From positions 1-41,898 of the forward strand of contig JAIOPD010000038.1 of assembly GCA_021414115.1 (NCBI GenBank): 41,898 nt of DNA, given 5' to 3'. This DNA comes from Planctomycetia bacterium. Lineage in GTDB: Bacteria > Planctomycetota > Planctomycetia > Pirellulales > UBA1268. Below are positions 8,790 through 17,566 of the stretch, one piece after another; the stretch's first letter is position 1, and each line of letters begins with the position of its first letter. The position numbers were made by a program, and so were the translations under genes. The notes beneath the pieces were generated by a model that saw only the letters and a program-made list of their open reading frames with translations, was not told the origin of the DNA and did no database searches.

Positions 8790-8879
8790 ACGCGGACCGT
8801 GGTCGGAACGAATCGCTGAGAGAAACCCCTCGAGAGTTTACCCAGCCGGGGCGCCCTCGGGGAACAACGCCCGCCGCAA

Positions 8880-8894
8880 CCGGGGCGACCGAAC
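8880..8894. repeat. 15-nt direct repeat, right of hepT/mntA
   Basis: Second exact copy of CCGGGGCGACCGAAC, 924 bases from the first. It lies between mntA and the end of the small membrane protein gene. The 8790-8902 gap otherwise shows nothing recognisable. Confidence 0.75.
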
Positions 8895-8902
8895 TTCCGG
8901 TC

Positions 8903-9100
8903 CTACTCCACCTTCATCCAGAACGGGGCCGCGGCGAACCAGGCGATGGCCGACACGAGCATCACGGCCTTCACGGCGTCGAGCGAGAGGGCCGGGATCG
9001 AGCCCGTCCCGCCTGCGATCGACTGCACCATGAAGATCGCCGGGGGCACGATCGTGCCCGCGAGGGCGAGCAGTCCGACGGACGTGGCGACGGCTTTCAT
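8903..9100 (-). CDS. Small membrane protein next to the permease
   Basis: A 65-residue protein with two likely membrane helices (about 4-26 and 40-60) separated by a short loop (GGTGSIPALSLDAVK). It ends in a charged tail (MKVE). I do not recognise the family. It starts 24 bases after the NCS1-type permease on the same strand, so it may be a small partner or accessory subunit of that transporter. It is the last gene of the rhamnose cluster. Confidence 0.7.
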   Translation of the reverse strand: MKAVATSVGLLALAGTIVPPAIFMVQSIAGGTGSIPALSLDAVKAVMLVSAIAWFAAAPFWMKVE

Positions 9101-9124
9101 GCGAATGGGCTTCTCTTCGGTGGC

Positions 9125-10525
9125 TCAGGCCTGCACGGGCACGGCTTCTCGTGCGGCAAAGCGGGACAGCAGGATGTAGAGCAGTCCGCAGGCGATCGCG
9201 CAGGGCAGCGGCAGATACGACGCAAACACCCCCTGCGTCTTGTAGAGCCACATCGCCACCGCCACCGGCACCAGCCATGCGACCAGCACGGTGATGTTGA
9301 AAGCCGAGCCGCTCCGCTCCGCCGGATCGCGAGGGATGCCCACGGCGTCGGCGAGGAAGTGGTCCACCACGATGATCCCCCCGATCGGTGCCAGGATCGT
9401 GCCGTATATGCCGACGAAGTCGAGCAGGTTCATCGCGAAGGCGGGAAAGATGCCGGCCGCGATGCACAAGCCCCCGGCGAGCACCGTCGCGGTCACGCGG
9501 CTCATGCCGGGGATCATGGCCTGGAAGGCGAGACCAGCCCGGTAGATGGTCGGGTTGGCCGTCGTCCAGCCGGCGATGATCACGCAGAGCAGCCCCGCCC
9601 AGCCGACGGCGTCGTTGACCATCGTGCCGGGATCCTTGCCCACCTGCGGATCGACGCCGTGCTGCCGCACCCAGTAGATGAGCAGCAGCGCCGCGCAGAT
9701 CCAGGCGACGTAGTGCCCCAGAAACATCCCCGAGGCGCTTGCCCAGCCCGCGCTCGGCTTCTTCGCAAACCGCAGCACGGAAAGGTCGGCCATGCCGATG
9801 TGCATCGCCGCGTTGCAGAACCAGGCGAAAAACACGATGCCGACGAACGAGATCGACCGCGGCGTCCCCTCCGCCGGCGTGAGCAGCGCCCACAGATCGG
9901 TCGTCCCGAGCCGGCCGAGCGTGACCAGAGCGCAGGCCACGAAGACGAGAAACATCCACGGCGCGGCGTAGTGTCCCACCTGGGCGACCACGCCGTAGCC
10001 CTTGAGGGCCACGAGCGTCATCGCCACGCCGATCGCGATGCAGGAGATGATCCAAGCCGGACCGGTGGGCAGCGTCGACTGAAAAGTCGGCATCTCGATC
10101 GCGCCGGCGGGAAAGAACGGCCCCACGGCGGTGGCCGACACCGTGATCATCGAGCCGGCGAGAAAACAGAACAGCAGGCCGTTGGCGAGGTTGTAGAGCT
10201 TGACGAGCAGGCCGCCAGCGATCTTCTCCAATTTGTAATAGAGCGTGAGCCGCTGGTCGCAGGCAATCGTGGCGGTGAGATACCGCCAGGTGAGCACGGC
10301 CAGCAGGTTGCCGAGCAACAGGCCCCCGATCAGGCTCGCGGCATCGGCGCCCCACTTCACGAACAGGGGGCCGATCATGAACTCGGTTCCGGCCGTGTGC
10401 TCGCCGGCATACATGCCCCAGAAGGCGCTCGGCCCCTTGAGAGCCCTCCGCGGCACCCGCTGCCGCTCGTACTCGCTCGAGGACGCTGCTTCGAGTTCCT
10501 CGACGTCGTGCATGAGATCGGTCAT
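9125..10525 (-). CDS. NCS1-type purine/cytosine-like permease, possible rhamnose transporter
   Basis: A 466-residue inner-membrane transporter with about 12 hydrophobic segments. The N-terminal region ([24 protein letters not shown]) and the [12 protein letters not shown] segment fit the nucleobase:cation symporter-1 family, whose known substrates are purines, pyrimidines, hydantoins and thiamine. Its ATG overlaps the rhaA stop codon as ATGA, so it is translationally coupled to L-rhamnose isomerase. That context suggests the substrate is a deoxysugar or a related compound rather than a nucleobase. This is inference from position only; the family assignment is firmer than the substrate. Confidence 0.83.
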   Translation of the reverse strand: MTDLMHDVEELEAASSSEYERQRVPRRALKGPSAFWGMYAGEHTAGTEFMIGPLFVKWGADAASLIGGLLLGNLLAVLTWRYLTATIACDQRLTLYYKLEKIAGGLLVKLYNLANGLLFCFLAGSMITVSATAVGPFFPAGAIEMPTFQSTLPTGPAWIISCIAIGVAMTLVALKGYGVVAQVGHYAAPWMFLVFVACALVTLGRLGTTDLWALLTPAEGTPRSISFVGIVFFAWFCNAAMHIGMADLSVLRFAKKPSAGWASASGMFLGHYVAWICAALLLIYWVRQHGVDPQVGKDPGTMVNDAVGWAGLLCVIIAGWTTANPTIYRAGLAFQAMIPGMSRVTATVLAGGLCIAAGIFPAFAMNLLDFVGIYGTILAPIGGIIVVDHFLADAVGIPRDPAERSGSAFNITVLVAWLVPVAVAMWLYKTQGVFASYLPLPCAIACGLLYILLSRFAAREAVPVQA

Positions 10526-11787
10526 GTCCGCTTCCCCGTGACGCGTTTCTCGTACGCCCGCACGCCCTCGAGCCAGGCCTCACCGACCGGCACGTTCTTC
10601 GTCTGGCAATAGTGATCCCAGACCGCCCCGAACGGCAGCCCCTTCGCCTCTTCCTGAAGTGCAAGCCGGGCCGTGAGGTCGCCCTCCTTCTCCGCCTTGC
10701 GGATCACCGGCGGTTCGAGCAGCGCGATCAGCAGCGCCCGGAGCATGTTCCGCGTGCCGATGGCCCAGGCGGCGATCCGGTTGATGCTGGCGTCAAAGTA
10801 GTCGAGGCCGATATGCACCCGCGACGGATCACCGCAGGCGACGATTTCGCGAGCGATCGCCAGGAGATCGTCGGTGAGCGTCACCACGTGATCGCTGTCC
10901 CACCGCACCCCGCGGCTCACGTGGAGCAGGATCTCGGGCAGGTAGACGAGCACGCTCGAGATCTTGTCGCTGATCGTCTCGGTGGGGTGGTAGTGGCCCG
11001 CGTCGAGGCAGAGGAGCTTTTCTCGCGTGATGCAGTAGCCGAGATAAAACTCGCTCGATCCCACGGTGCAACTCTCGCTGCCGATGCCGAAGAGTTTGGG
11101 CTCGACGGCGTCGAGGTTGTGCTTCGGCGACAGCGGCTTCTCGAAAACGGCGTCGAGCGATTCGGCCAGCCGCTCGCGGGGCGCGAGCCGGTCGGCCGGC
11201 GTGTCTTTGAAACCGTCGGGCACCCAGACATTCGTCACGCAGGGTGTGCCCAGGGCCTTGCCCATCGCCGCCCCGATCTCCCGCGACCGGCGGCAATGTT
11301 CGATCCAGAATCGACGGATGCCGCGGTCGGGGTGCGAGAGCGTGAAGCCGTCGGCCGCCTTGGGGTGAGAGAAGCAGGTCGGGTTGAAGTCGAGCCCCAC
11401 GCGCTGATCCTTCGCCCACGCGATCCAGTTGGCGAAGTGTGACGCGTCGATCTGATCGCGGTCGACCTGCTTTCCGCCAAACTCGCCATAGAAGGCATGG
11501 AGGTTGAGTCGATGCTTGCCGGGGATGACGGCCAACGCCGCGTCGAGGTCGCTGCGAAGCTCGTCGGGCGTGCGGGCCCGGCCCGGATAGTTGCCCGTCA
11601 CCGCGAGGCCGCCGCCCACTGCCCCGCCCTGGTTCTCGAAGCCGCCGACGTCGTCCCCCTGCCAACAGTGGAGCGACACCGGGATTTTGGCCAACGCCGT
11701 GCAGGCCTTGTCGGTGTTCACCCCGAGCGACTCGTAACGTTCGCGAGCAAGCTTGTAGGCGGCTTCGATCTGCTTGGCGGTGGGCAT
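10522..11787 (-). CDS. rhaA: L-rhamnose isomerase
   Basis: Converts L-rhamnose to L-rhamnulose, the first step of rhamnose catabolism, in the cytoplasm. The product is 421 residues, the family's usual size. Recognisable segments are [14 protein letters not shown] near the N-terminus, [58 protein letters not shown] (metal and sugar ligands) and [13 protein letters not shown]. It couples to the downstream permease by an ATGA overlap and lies 50 bases after the cyclase-family hydrolase. No rhamnulokinase or aldolase gene lies in the window, so the remaining steps must be encoded elsewhere. Confidence 0.97.
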   Translation of the reverse strand: MPTAKQIEAAYKLARERYESLGVNTDKACTALAKIPVSLHCWQGDDVGGFENQGGAVGGGLAVTGNYPGRARTPDELRSDLDAALAVIPGKHRLNLHAFYGEFGGKQVDRDQIDASHFANWIAWAKDQRVGLDFNPTCFSHPKAADGFTLSHPDRGIRRFWIEHCRRSREIGAAMGKALGTPCVTNVWVPDGFKDTPADRLAPRERLAESLDAVFEKPLSPKHNLDAVEPKLFGIGSESCTVGSSEFYLGYCITREKLLCLDAGHYHPTETISDKISSVLVYLPEILLHVSRGVRWDSDHVVTLTDDLLAIAREIVACGDPSRVHIGLDYFDASINRIAAWAIGTRNMLRALLIALLEPPVIRKAEKEGDLTARLALQEEAKGLPFGAVWDHYCQTKNVPVGEAWLEGVRAYEKRVTGKRT

Positions 11788-11837
11788 GGGGTCTCGCTTG
11801 GTATGGACGGGATGGTCAAGGGTTTCTCACCAACCGC

Positions 11838-12710
11838 TCACGTGCCGTCGGGCAGCCGGGCCAGCACACGAAGCGGACCGCCGCTGCCACCGGCGATCTT
11901 CATCGGCAGGGCGACGACAAACGCCCCCTCCGTCGGCAGCCGCTCGAGGCCGGCGAGGTTTTCAAAGATCGGCACGTCGCCGGAGCAGAGGGCGACGTGC
12001 GAGCCGAAGAGGCTCGATGGGCCGTGATCGATGCTGGCCGTGTCGATGCCCACGGCATGCACGCGGCGATGCTCGACGAGCCACTTCGCGGCGTCCGGAG
12101 CCAGCCCCGGAAACTTCAGGAGCGGCACCGCCTCGGGCCCCTTCGCGTCGGTGCCGAGGTAGGCCTTGCGATCCGCCCACCGCGACGACCAGCCCGTGCG
12201 CAGTAGCACGATCACGTCGACGAGTTGCCGACCGTGTTTCTTCTCCCAGGCCACGAGGTCGTCGGCCGTCACCTCGTAGACCAGATTGGCCACACACTGC
12301 TGCGTGACGTCGATCACCGCCGCCTCACCCACCAGCCGCCACGGCTCGATCTGATCGGCTGTGTGACGCCCCTCCGCGAAATGCCGCGGGGCATCGAGAT
12401 GCGTGCCGCCGTGCTCGGCGGTCGCGAAGCGGTTCGCGGCGTAGTAGTAGCCTTTCGGCGTCGGGCCGTTCTTCCCCGCCTCGAAGAGAAAACCCTTCTC
12501 GGTGGGCCAGTAGATCGTCGCAGCGTCGAAGGAATGCGTGAGGTCGAGCCAGGCGCCCGCCGCAAACCGCTGGGCCGCGGTCGTCGCGGCTCCAGCCGGC
12601 GTCGCGGTGGCCGGCGCTGCTCTGGCCGGCTGCTCCGCGGCAGTCGTGCCCCACGCCGCCACCGCCATGCCGACGAGCAGCATCGCGACAGCGAAACCCC
12701 GCGACGGCAT
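11838..12710 (-). CDS. Secreted cyclase-family (kynurenine-formamidase-like) metal hydrolase
   Basis: A 290-residue exported protein of the cyclase/KynB-like fold. Residues 1-26 form a signal peptide, followed by an Ala/Pro/Thr-rich linker. The domain begins at WLDLTHSFDA. The metal motif is HGGTHLDAPRHF, the family's HxGTHxDxPxHF, with FGSHVALCSGDVPIFENL toward the C-terminus. Members hydrolyse N-formylkynurenine or other amide and lactone substrates; the substrate here is unknown and the enzyme acts outside the cytoplasm. The ATG start forms a TGATG overlap with the stop of the Gly-rich protein gene. Confidence 0.88.
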   Translation of the reverse strand: MPSRGFAVAMLLVGMAVAAWGTTAAEQPARAAPATATPAGAATTAAQRFAAGAWLDLTHSFDAATIYWPTEKGFLFEAGKNGPTPKGYYYAANRFATAEHGGTHLDAPRHFAEGRHTADQIEPWRLVGEAAVIDVTQQCVANLVYEVTADDLVAWEKKHGRQLVDVIVLLRTGWSSRWADRKAYLGTDAKGPEAVPLLKFPGLAPDAAKWLVEHRRVHAVGIDTASIDHGPSSLFGSHVALCSGDVPIFENLAGLERLPTEGAFVVALPMKIAGGSGGPLRVLARLPDGT

Positions 12711-14029
12711 CACTCGGCGGCCCCGTCTGGATCGGCATCGTCGTCAGGAGCGGACCCGGGCCGCTTCACCGACGTGGCCGACGCCGAACCACCACCCGCG
12801 GCCCCCGCGCTCGCCGCTGCCTTGTCCTTGTCCTGCACGCGAACAAGCAGCATCTGCTCCACCTTGCCGCCGTCGCGATGCACGAGAATCGTGGTCTGCT
12901 GCTGCGTGAGGTTGGAAAGGCCCGCTTCGTAGACCGGCGTCTTCTTGTCACCGATCGTCCACGCAGCCCGTTGCGACTTCTTGTCGACCTTGCCCGTGAT
13001 GTTCTGGGTCGAGTCGGAGACGGCGTCGTAGTAGGTGCCCCGCAGCAAGCCGGCCTTGTCGATGGCGAGGCTCATGAACGTGCTGGGATTCGTCTCCTCG
13101 GCTCGTGCGAGCGCAAACACCCCGAGCGGCCGCCACTGGTCGTCGGCGGCCACCTTCACGTCAGCACCACCCTGTGCCGCGATCGCGGAAGCCTGCTGGG
13201 CGTATTCCTCGGCGGAGCCGACACGGGTGCCCTGCACATAGACGCCGTCGTCCTGGTAGCAGACGTTCGTGCCGTAGCTGTAGGCGACGGGTGCGGCGCC
13301 GTAGCCGCCCCAGCCGGCGAGTTCGCCCCACGCGAGGCCGGCCATCATGCCCACCCCCATGCCCCAGCCCCAGCCGCCATACCAGCCACCCGGCCACCAC
13401 GCATTGAAGTGGTTGCCATACCAGCCCCGGCCGCCATACCAGCCGCCGTTGTAGAAGTTGTTGCGGATCATGTCGCCGCGATCGGCGAGCCGGCCGGCGG
13501 AGTAGGGACGCACGGCGTCGCGGCCGAGTCCGTCCCGGCCGATGCCCTGCCCGGCGATCCGCTGAAAGTCAGCCCGCGAGAGATTCCCCGCGCCTGCGAA
13601 GTGGCTGCCGCCAAGATCGCGGGCCGCGCCGCCGTCGAGCGGGCGACCGCCTTCGAGCCTGCCGCCACCATCGAGCGGGCGACCTCCGTCAAGTCTGCCG
13701 CCATCCACGCCACGGCCGCCGTCGAAGCCACGGTCGCCGCCGCCGCCGAAATCGCGGCCACCGCCAACGTCGCCACCGCGAAAATCACCGCCACCCCCGC
13801 CACCAAAATCGCGACCTCCGCCGAAGTTTCCGCCACCATAGCCGCCACCACCCATGGAGCGACCACCGCCACCACCACCGCCCATCGAGCGACCGCCACC
13901 ACCGCCGCCGCCATGGCCGCCGCCGCCACCGTGAGCCCACACCGTGGCTGGAGCGACCATCTGACAGGCCACCGCGGCCAGAGCCATCACGAGGCCCCAT
14001 CGGCCCGACGATCTTCCACCTGCACGCAT
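12710..14029 (-). CDS. Glycine-rich secreted surface protein (planctomycete mu-protocadherin-like)
   Basis: A 439-residue exported protein. A signal peptide (to about ATVWAHG, residue 33) is followed by about 100 residues of Gly-rich repeats of the type GGGRDFGGG, GGRSMGGG and LDGGRPLDGG. A Gly/Tyr/Trp-rich segment (GGWYGGRGWYGNHFNAWWPGG) follows, with a hydrophobic patch near 230. The C-terminal part has YSYGTNVCYQDDGVYVQG and a domain (about 290-420) ending in VHRDGGKVEQMLLVRVQ. Proteins with this layout are annotated in Planctomycetes as mu-protocadherin or putative cell-surface proteins; no biochemical role is established. It overlaps the cyclase-family gene by one base. Confidence 0.82.
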   Translation of the reverse strand: MRAGGRSSGRWGLVMALAAVACQMVAPATVWAHGGGGGHGGGGGGGRSMGGGGGGGRSMGGGGYGGGNFGGGRDFGGGGGGDFRGGDVGGGRDFGGGGDRGFDGGRGVDGGRLDGGRPLDGGGRLEGGRPLDGGAARDLGGSHFAGAGNLSRADFQRIAGQGIGRDGLGRDAVRPYSAGRLADRGDMIRNNFYNGGWYGGRGWYGNHFNAWWPGGWYGGWGWGMGVGMMAGLAWGELAGWGGYGAAPVAYSYGTNVCYQDDGVYVQGTRVGSAEEYAQQASAIAAQGGADVKVAADDQWRPLGVFALARAEETNPSTFMSLAIDKAGLLRGTYYDAVSDSTQNITGKVDKKSQRAAWTIGDKKTPVYEAGLSNLTQQQTTILVHRDGGKVEQMLLVRVQDKDKAAASAGAAGGGSASATSVKRPGSAPDDDADPDGAAE

Positions 14030-14094
14030 CGTTTCATCTCCCCGGATCAGTTGTTCGTTCCCATCCCAACGCCCATGCACCTCGTCGCGGCGAC

Positions 14095-15021
14095 TCAGCG
14101 AATCTTTTTGAAGTTGAGCGGCGCCGCGTCCGGCACCTCGACATCGTCGATCGAACGCTCGATCATGTGCGTGGTCACCCGCCCCTCGCCCGCCGGCGAG
14201 ATCACCTGCACCCACTTCGCCACGCGGCCACGTACGGCGTCGGCTGGGGTGCCGGTCATCACCTTCTCGAAGGAGGTGCCGTCCCATTCGAAAAAGCCTT
14301 CGGCACGGGCCCCGGTGGAGTCGAAGATCCACGAACGGATCAGCCCCGCGTCGCGGTCGGCATGAATCACCTCGAGCGCCTCGATGCCGTTGGGGAGAAG
14401 CAGGGCCTTGCCCGGCTTCGGCGTGATCTTCACGCGGCCGACGATGGCATAGTCGCCGAGGGCTTTTTCGTACGTGAGTTCGATCGTCGCCCGGTCGGCC
14501 ACCTCGGCCTGCCAGGTGCCGAGGATCCATTCGAGCTCGTCGAGCGCGGTCTTGTGGGCGGGGATGACCCGCGATTCCGCGATCCGCCACGTGTCGCCCT
14601 CCCGCACCCGCAGCCCGGTGAATCGCGACTCCAGCGGCTTGTCTCCCGCCTTCTGCCTGAACCGCATCACACCCGCCACCCGGGCCAGCGGCTCGGCAAT
14701 GACCTCGACGTCACGCACCTCGATCTCGAGCGTCGATTGCGGGTGCCGGCCTCGCCAGGCCTTGATCGACTCGACGATCGTGTCGCGGCCGAAGAGCGTC
14801 GCGCCCCCTTCAACGAGTTCGGCGCGGGTCGTCCACTGGTCGGCGAGCGCGGCAAAGTCGCCCTTGTTGAAGGCCTCCGCATAGGCGGCCGACGCCTTCT
14901 TCACGCCGTCGACGACGGCTGACTGGGCGGTGGCCTCGGCCCGTGCGACGACTCCTGCCGACATCGCGACCGATGCAACCACGAGAAGAAAACGCTGGAG
15001 ACGCGGCGAAACAACGTGCAT
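14095..15021 (-). CDS. Secreted SnoaL/NTF2-like (DUF4440-type) protein
   Basis: A 308-residue exported protein. A signal peptide ends near VVARAEA (about residue 30). The first half is an NTF2-like cone fold of the DUF4440/SgcJ kind: VKKASAAYAEAFNKGDFAALADQWT, then FGRDTIVESIKAW and WRIAESRV. The second half, from ELEWILGTWQAEV, looks like a lipocalin- or DUF1579-like barrel (EALEVIHADRDAGLIRSWIFDSTG, then FFEWDGTSFEKV). Such two-part proteins are common in Planctomycetes, and no enzymatic residue set can be named. It precedes the Gly-rich protein gene by 65 bases on the same strand. Confidence 0.83.
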   Translation of the reverse strand: MHVVSPRLQRFLLVVASVAMSAGVVARAEATAQSAVVDGVKKASAAYAEAFNKGDFAALADQWTTRAELVEGGATLFGRDTIVESIKAWRGRHPQSTLEIEVRDVEVIAEPLARVAGVMRFRQKAGDKPLESRFTGLRVREGDTWRIAESRVIPAHKTALDELEWILGTWQAEVADRATIELTYEKALGDYAIVGRVKITPKPGKALLLPNGIEALEVIHADRDAGLIRSWIFDSTGARAEGFFEWDGTSFEKVMTGTPADAVRGRVAKWVQVISPAGEGRVTTHMIERSIDDVEVPDAAPLNFKKIR

Positions 15022-15102
15022 CGATACGGTTCCTGGCGAAGAAAAATCCGACTTCGGCGAGCCGGAGCCTCCGAGTCTATAGAAAAGAATCGACCCGGTG
15101 CA

Positions 15103-16374
15103 TCATTTGGGATGGTTCGCTTCGGCGGCGTCGAGGGCGAGGAGCCGGCCCGTCGTGCGAAACACCATCCGGCCGCCTGCCACCGCCGGCGTGGCCCGGC
15201 ACTCCTCCCCAAGCGCCGTCCGCCCGAGCACCTCGAACGAGTCGCCGTCGGCGATCGCCACGGCCTCGCCATCGGCCGAGACGTTGCGGATCGTGCCCCC
15301 CACGGCGATCGGCGATGCGGAAAACGTGCCTCCCACCCTGCCTCGCCAACGCACCGCGCCGGAATGGGCATCGACGCAGGTCACGACGCCGCGATCGCCC
15401 CAGAGGTAGAGCCTTGGCCCCACGCAGAGCGGCGTGGGCACGTAGGGCGCGATGCTGCGGTCGAGCGAAAACACCGTCTCCGGTTCGACGGTGGCCGCGC
15501 CGCCTTCGGGCATCCGCACCGCGACGAGCGTATTGTCGCCCCCGCCGTCCCCGCTGGTTCCGATCACGAGCGGGCCGGCCACCACCGGTGACGACACCGC
15601 CCGCTTCGGCAGACACCGGCTCTCCCAGAGCACGCGGCCGGTCGCCGCATCGATCCCCGTGATGCCGTGGGCGTTGCTCGTGAGCACCAGTTGCCGGCCG
15701 GCGGCCGCTTCGATCACGAGCGGCGTGGCGTAGCCCGCCTTACCGCTCTCACGCGGCAGACGCCAGCGCTCCCGGCCCCCGGCCGTCTCCAGCGCGACGA
15801 CGAAGCTTTCCCCCTCCTGATCATTCGGCACGATGAGGAGGTCGCCACAGACGGTCGCCGAGCCACCGAAACCGTGCTCGCCCGCGTAGGGGCCGAGATC
15901 GACGTGCCATTTGGGACGCCCGTCGAGCGTCCAGGCCTCCACCCGAAGTCCGTCCTGCGCGGCCCACATCCAGTAGACGCCGGCATCGTCCACCGCGACC
16001 GACCCCGAGGCGGAACTGTTCTGCGCGTGATGGCGGTCGATCGGCCCCGGGATCTCGCGGCTCCACACGAGCGACCCGTCGGCCAGCGAATGGCAGGTGA
16101 CGAACCGCCGTCCGGCAGCCTCGTCGGCGCTCGCCGTGAAGATCCGGCCGTCGTGGATCACCGGAGACGCATGGCCGCTGCCCGGAAGCGCGGCCGTCCA
16201 GGCCCATGCGTCGTCTTTCCACTCGAGGGGAAACTGCCGGTCTCCGCCGAGCCCCGCTCCCGCTACGCCCCGCCAGCGCGGCCAGGGCTCCAGCGCCTCG
16301 TCGTCGGCGATCGCCGTGCGGCCGCAGGCTGCGGCGAGGAGGGCCGCGATCCAGATGATTCCCGGCAGTGGCAT
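15103..16374 (-). CDS. Exported PQQ-like beta-propeller protein
   Basis: A 423-residue protein with a signal peptide or lipoprotein-like leader (IAALLAAACGRTAIADD). It has repeated propeller blades: DGRIFTASADEAAGRRFVTCHSLADGSLVWSREI, GLRVEAWTLDGRPKWHVDLG and ITGIDAATGRVLWESR, then VVTCVDAHSGAVRWRGRVGG. These are the DxxxGxxxW blade ends of the BamB/PQQ-dehydrogenase-like family, and WPRWRG near the N-terminus is the usual planctomycete form. No quinoprotein-dehydrogenase calcium or PQQ residues could be assigned, so a binding or scaffold role is likeliest. It is the most upstream gene of the reverse-strand run. The ATG at 16374 is placed just before the leader. Confidence 0.88.
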   Translation of the reverse strand: MPLPGIIWIAALLAAACGRTAIADDEALEPWPRWRGVAGAGLGGDRQFPLEWKDDAWAWTAALPGSGHASPVIHDGRIFTASADEAAGRRFVTCHSLADGSLVWSREIPGPIDRHHAQNSSASGSVAVDDAGVYWMWAAQDGLRVEAWTLDGRPKWHVDLGPYAGEHGFGGSATVCGDLLIVPNDQEGESFVVALETAGGRERWRLPRESGKAGYATPLVIEAAAGRQLVLTSNAHGITGIDAATGRVLWESRCLPKRAVSSPVVAGPLVIGTSGDGGGDNTLVAVRMPEGGAATVEPETVFSLDRSIAPYVPTPLCVGPRLYLWGDRGVVTCVDAHSGAVRWRGRVGGTFSASPIAVGGTIRNVSADGEAVAIADGDSFEVLGRTALGEECRATPAVAGGRMVFRTTGRLLALDAAEANHPK

Positions 16375-16606
16375 GCGGATCGGGGAGGCGTGGCGGCTGC
16401 GGAATATGAGCGTCAGTGTACACCACGATTCGCGGGCATGCGGCCCCGCGCATCCTCCTCTCGGGGGGTCCTGCTGCGGCCGCGACGACGGGCCATGCGG
16501 AATCTGCCAGAGCCGCCCGGGGCATCGTCGTCGACGAAAATTGGCCGCGTCGGCGGACCGATATCGCCAAGCAGGCCGGTCTCTTGCATCGAAAGAATCA
16601 AAATCC
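16375..16606. promoter_or_regulatory. Divergent intergenic region
   Basis: 232 bases between the propeller gene and the small secreted protein gene, which start in opposite directions. It must hold promoters for both. The last 40 bases before the ATG at 16607 are AT-richer than the surroundings (AAAGAATCAAAATCC). No confident -35/-10 pair, operator or RNA structure was recognised. Confidence 0.35.
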
Positions 16607-16843
16607 ATGCGCACCATCGTGATCGCCACCGTGGCTGCGGCCGCGCTGATCCCCGTTTCGCCAATCGACGCCAGCGGCACCGGCTTCGACCCCCGGATCA
16701 TCACGTTTGGCGAGACCCGCCAGCAGATCCAAAACACGCCCGTAATCGATCGGCCCTATCGGCCGCTCCATGTCTACGGCAACACGGTCCGCCGTCGGCA
16801 CACCCGCGGCACGGCGGCCCCGCGGAGCGGATCGGTCCGCTGA
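16607..16843 (+). CDS. Small conserved-looking secreted protein
   Basis: A 78-residue protein with a clear leader (MRTIVIATVAAAALIPVSPIDA) and a short basic mature part (FDPRIITFGETRQQIQ, then PYRPLHVYGNTVRRRHTRG). The family is not one I can name; the Tyr/Arg-rich core looks conserved rather than random. Its TGA stop abuts the reverse-strand stop of the SprT-like gene as TGATCA, so the two convergent genes have no bases between them. Confidence 0.68.
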   Translation: MRTIVIATVAAAALIPVSPIDASGTGFDPRIITFGETRQQIQNTPVIDRPYRPLHVYGNTVRRRHTRGTAAPRSGSVR

Positions 16844-17566
16844 TCAGCCGAACCACGCCCCCAAACCGGCTCGGCGGCGGAGGCGTCTCGACGCCCTCCG
16901 CCGTCGTGGCCGGCTTGGTTTTGCCGTGACCTCCGGCTCCGCGTCGAGTGGCTCGACGAACAACAAGCCGTGCACGCGATACTCGCGGCCCGTGCCGCAC
17001 TCGAAGCACTTCCGCCGTGTTCGCACCTGCCGGTCGGCCCGGAATGCCTGTCCTCCATCGACGCGGAAGAATGTTCCCTCGACGAGATCCTCCACCCGCA
17101 CCCGACCGGGCGGCTGCTCGTCGTACCGGGCCAGCGCCAGCGCGAGCCCCCGATCGCTGCACGTCGCCGCAGCAGGGTTCCGCATCGACTGCGCGAGCGC
17201 GGCCGCGACCTCATCCGGCAACACGCCAGCTCCCACCACCGGCGAGAGAATGGCCTCGAACTCCCGCTTCCATTCCGGGCCGTGAGGCCGCACCCGCCGC
17301 CGCGGCCGGTGCCGCTCCCAGGTGGCTGCATGGGCCACCTCATGGAGGAGCGTGGTGAGAAACGCATAGGGATTGAGGTTGGCGTTGATCGAGATCCGAT
17401 GCGCCGTCCAGCCCGCGGCGGGCGGCCGGTGATCGCCGAGCTTCGTCCGCCGCGGCCGCGCGATCCGCACGTGCAGGTCATAGCCGGCGAGCAGCGACTC
17501 CACGTGGACGACCGCCGCTGGCGGCAGAAACGGACGCACGACGCTGACGGGGGGGAGCGTCTTCAC
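16844..17566 (-). CDS. SprT-like zinc metalloprotease domain protein
   Basis: A 240-residue protein with the SprT/SprTN gluzincin motif LLHEVAHAATW (His75, Glu76, His79) preceded by RISINANLNPYAFLTT. Two cysteines in KCFECGTG may be a reduced zinc ribbon. The C-terminus is very basic (RPRRRRASRRLRRRAG), suggesting nucleic-acid binding. Eukaryotic Spartan cleaves DNA-protein crosslinks; the bacterial role is not established. The GTG start forms a four-base GTGA overlap with the emfourin/DUF1353 gene, so the two are made together. Confidence 0.85.
   Translation of the reverse strand: MKTLPPVSVVRPFLPPAAVVHVESLLAGYDLHVRIARPRRTKLGDHRPPAAGWTAHRISINANLNPYAFLTTLLHEVAHAATWERHRPRRRVRPHGPEWKREFEAILSPVVGAGVLPDEVAAALAQSMRNPAAATCSDRGLALALARYDEQPPGRVRVEDLVEGTFFRVDGGQAFRADRQVRTRRKCFECGTGREYRVHGLLFVEPLDAEPEVTAKPSRPRRRRASRRLRRRAGLGAWFG

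Noticed and set aside
13468-13929. Forward/reverse tandem GGC repeats as a CRISPR-like or satellite array
   Set aside because: The periodicity is that of in-frame Gly-rich codons inside a coding sequence, without fixed-length repeats and spacers.
12878-14365. Ala/Thr-rich forward frame opposite the Gly-rich protein
   Set aside because: It is the antisense of glycine codon repeats (GGC/GCC), which automatically yields Ala-rich text.
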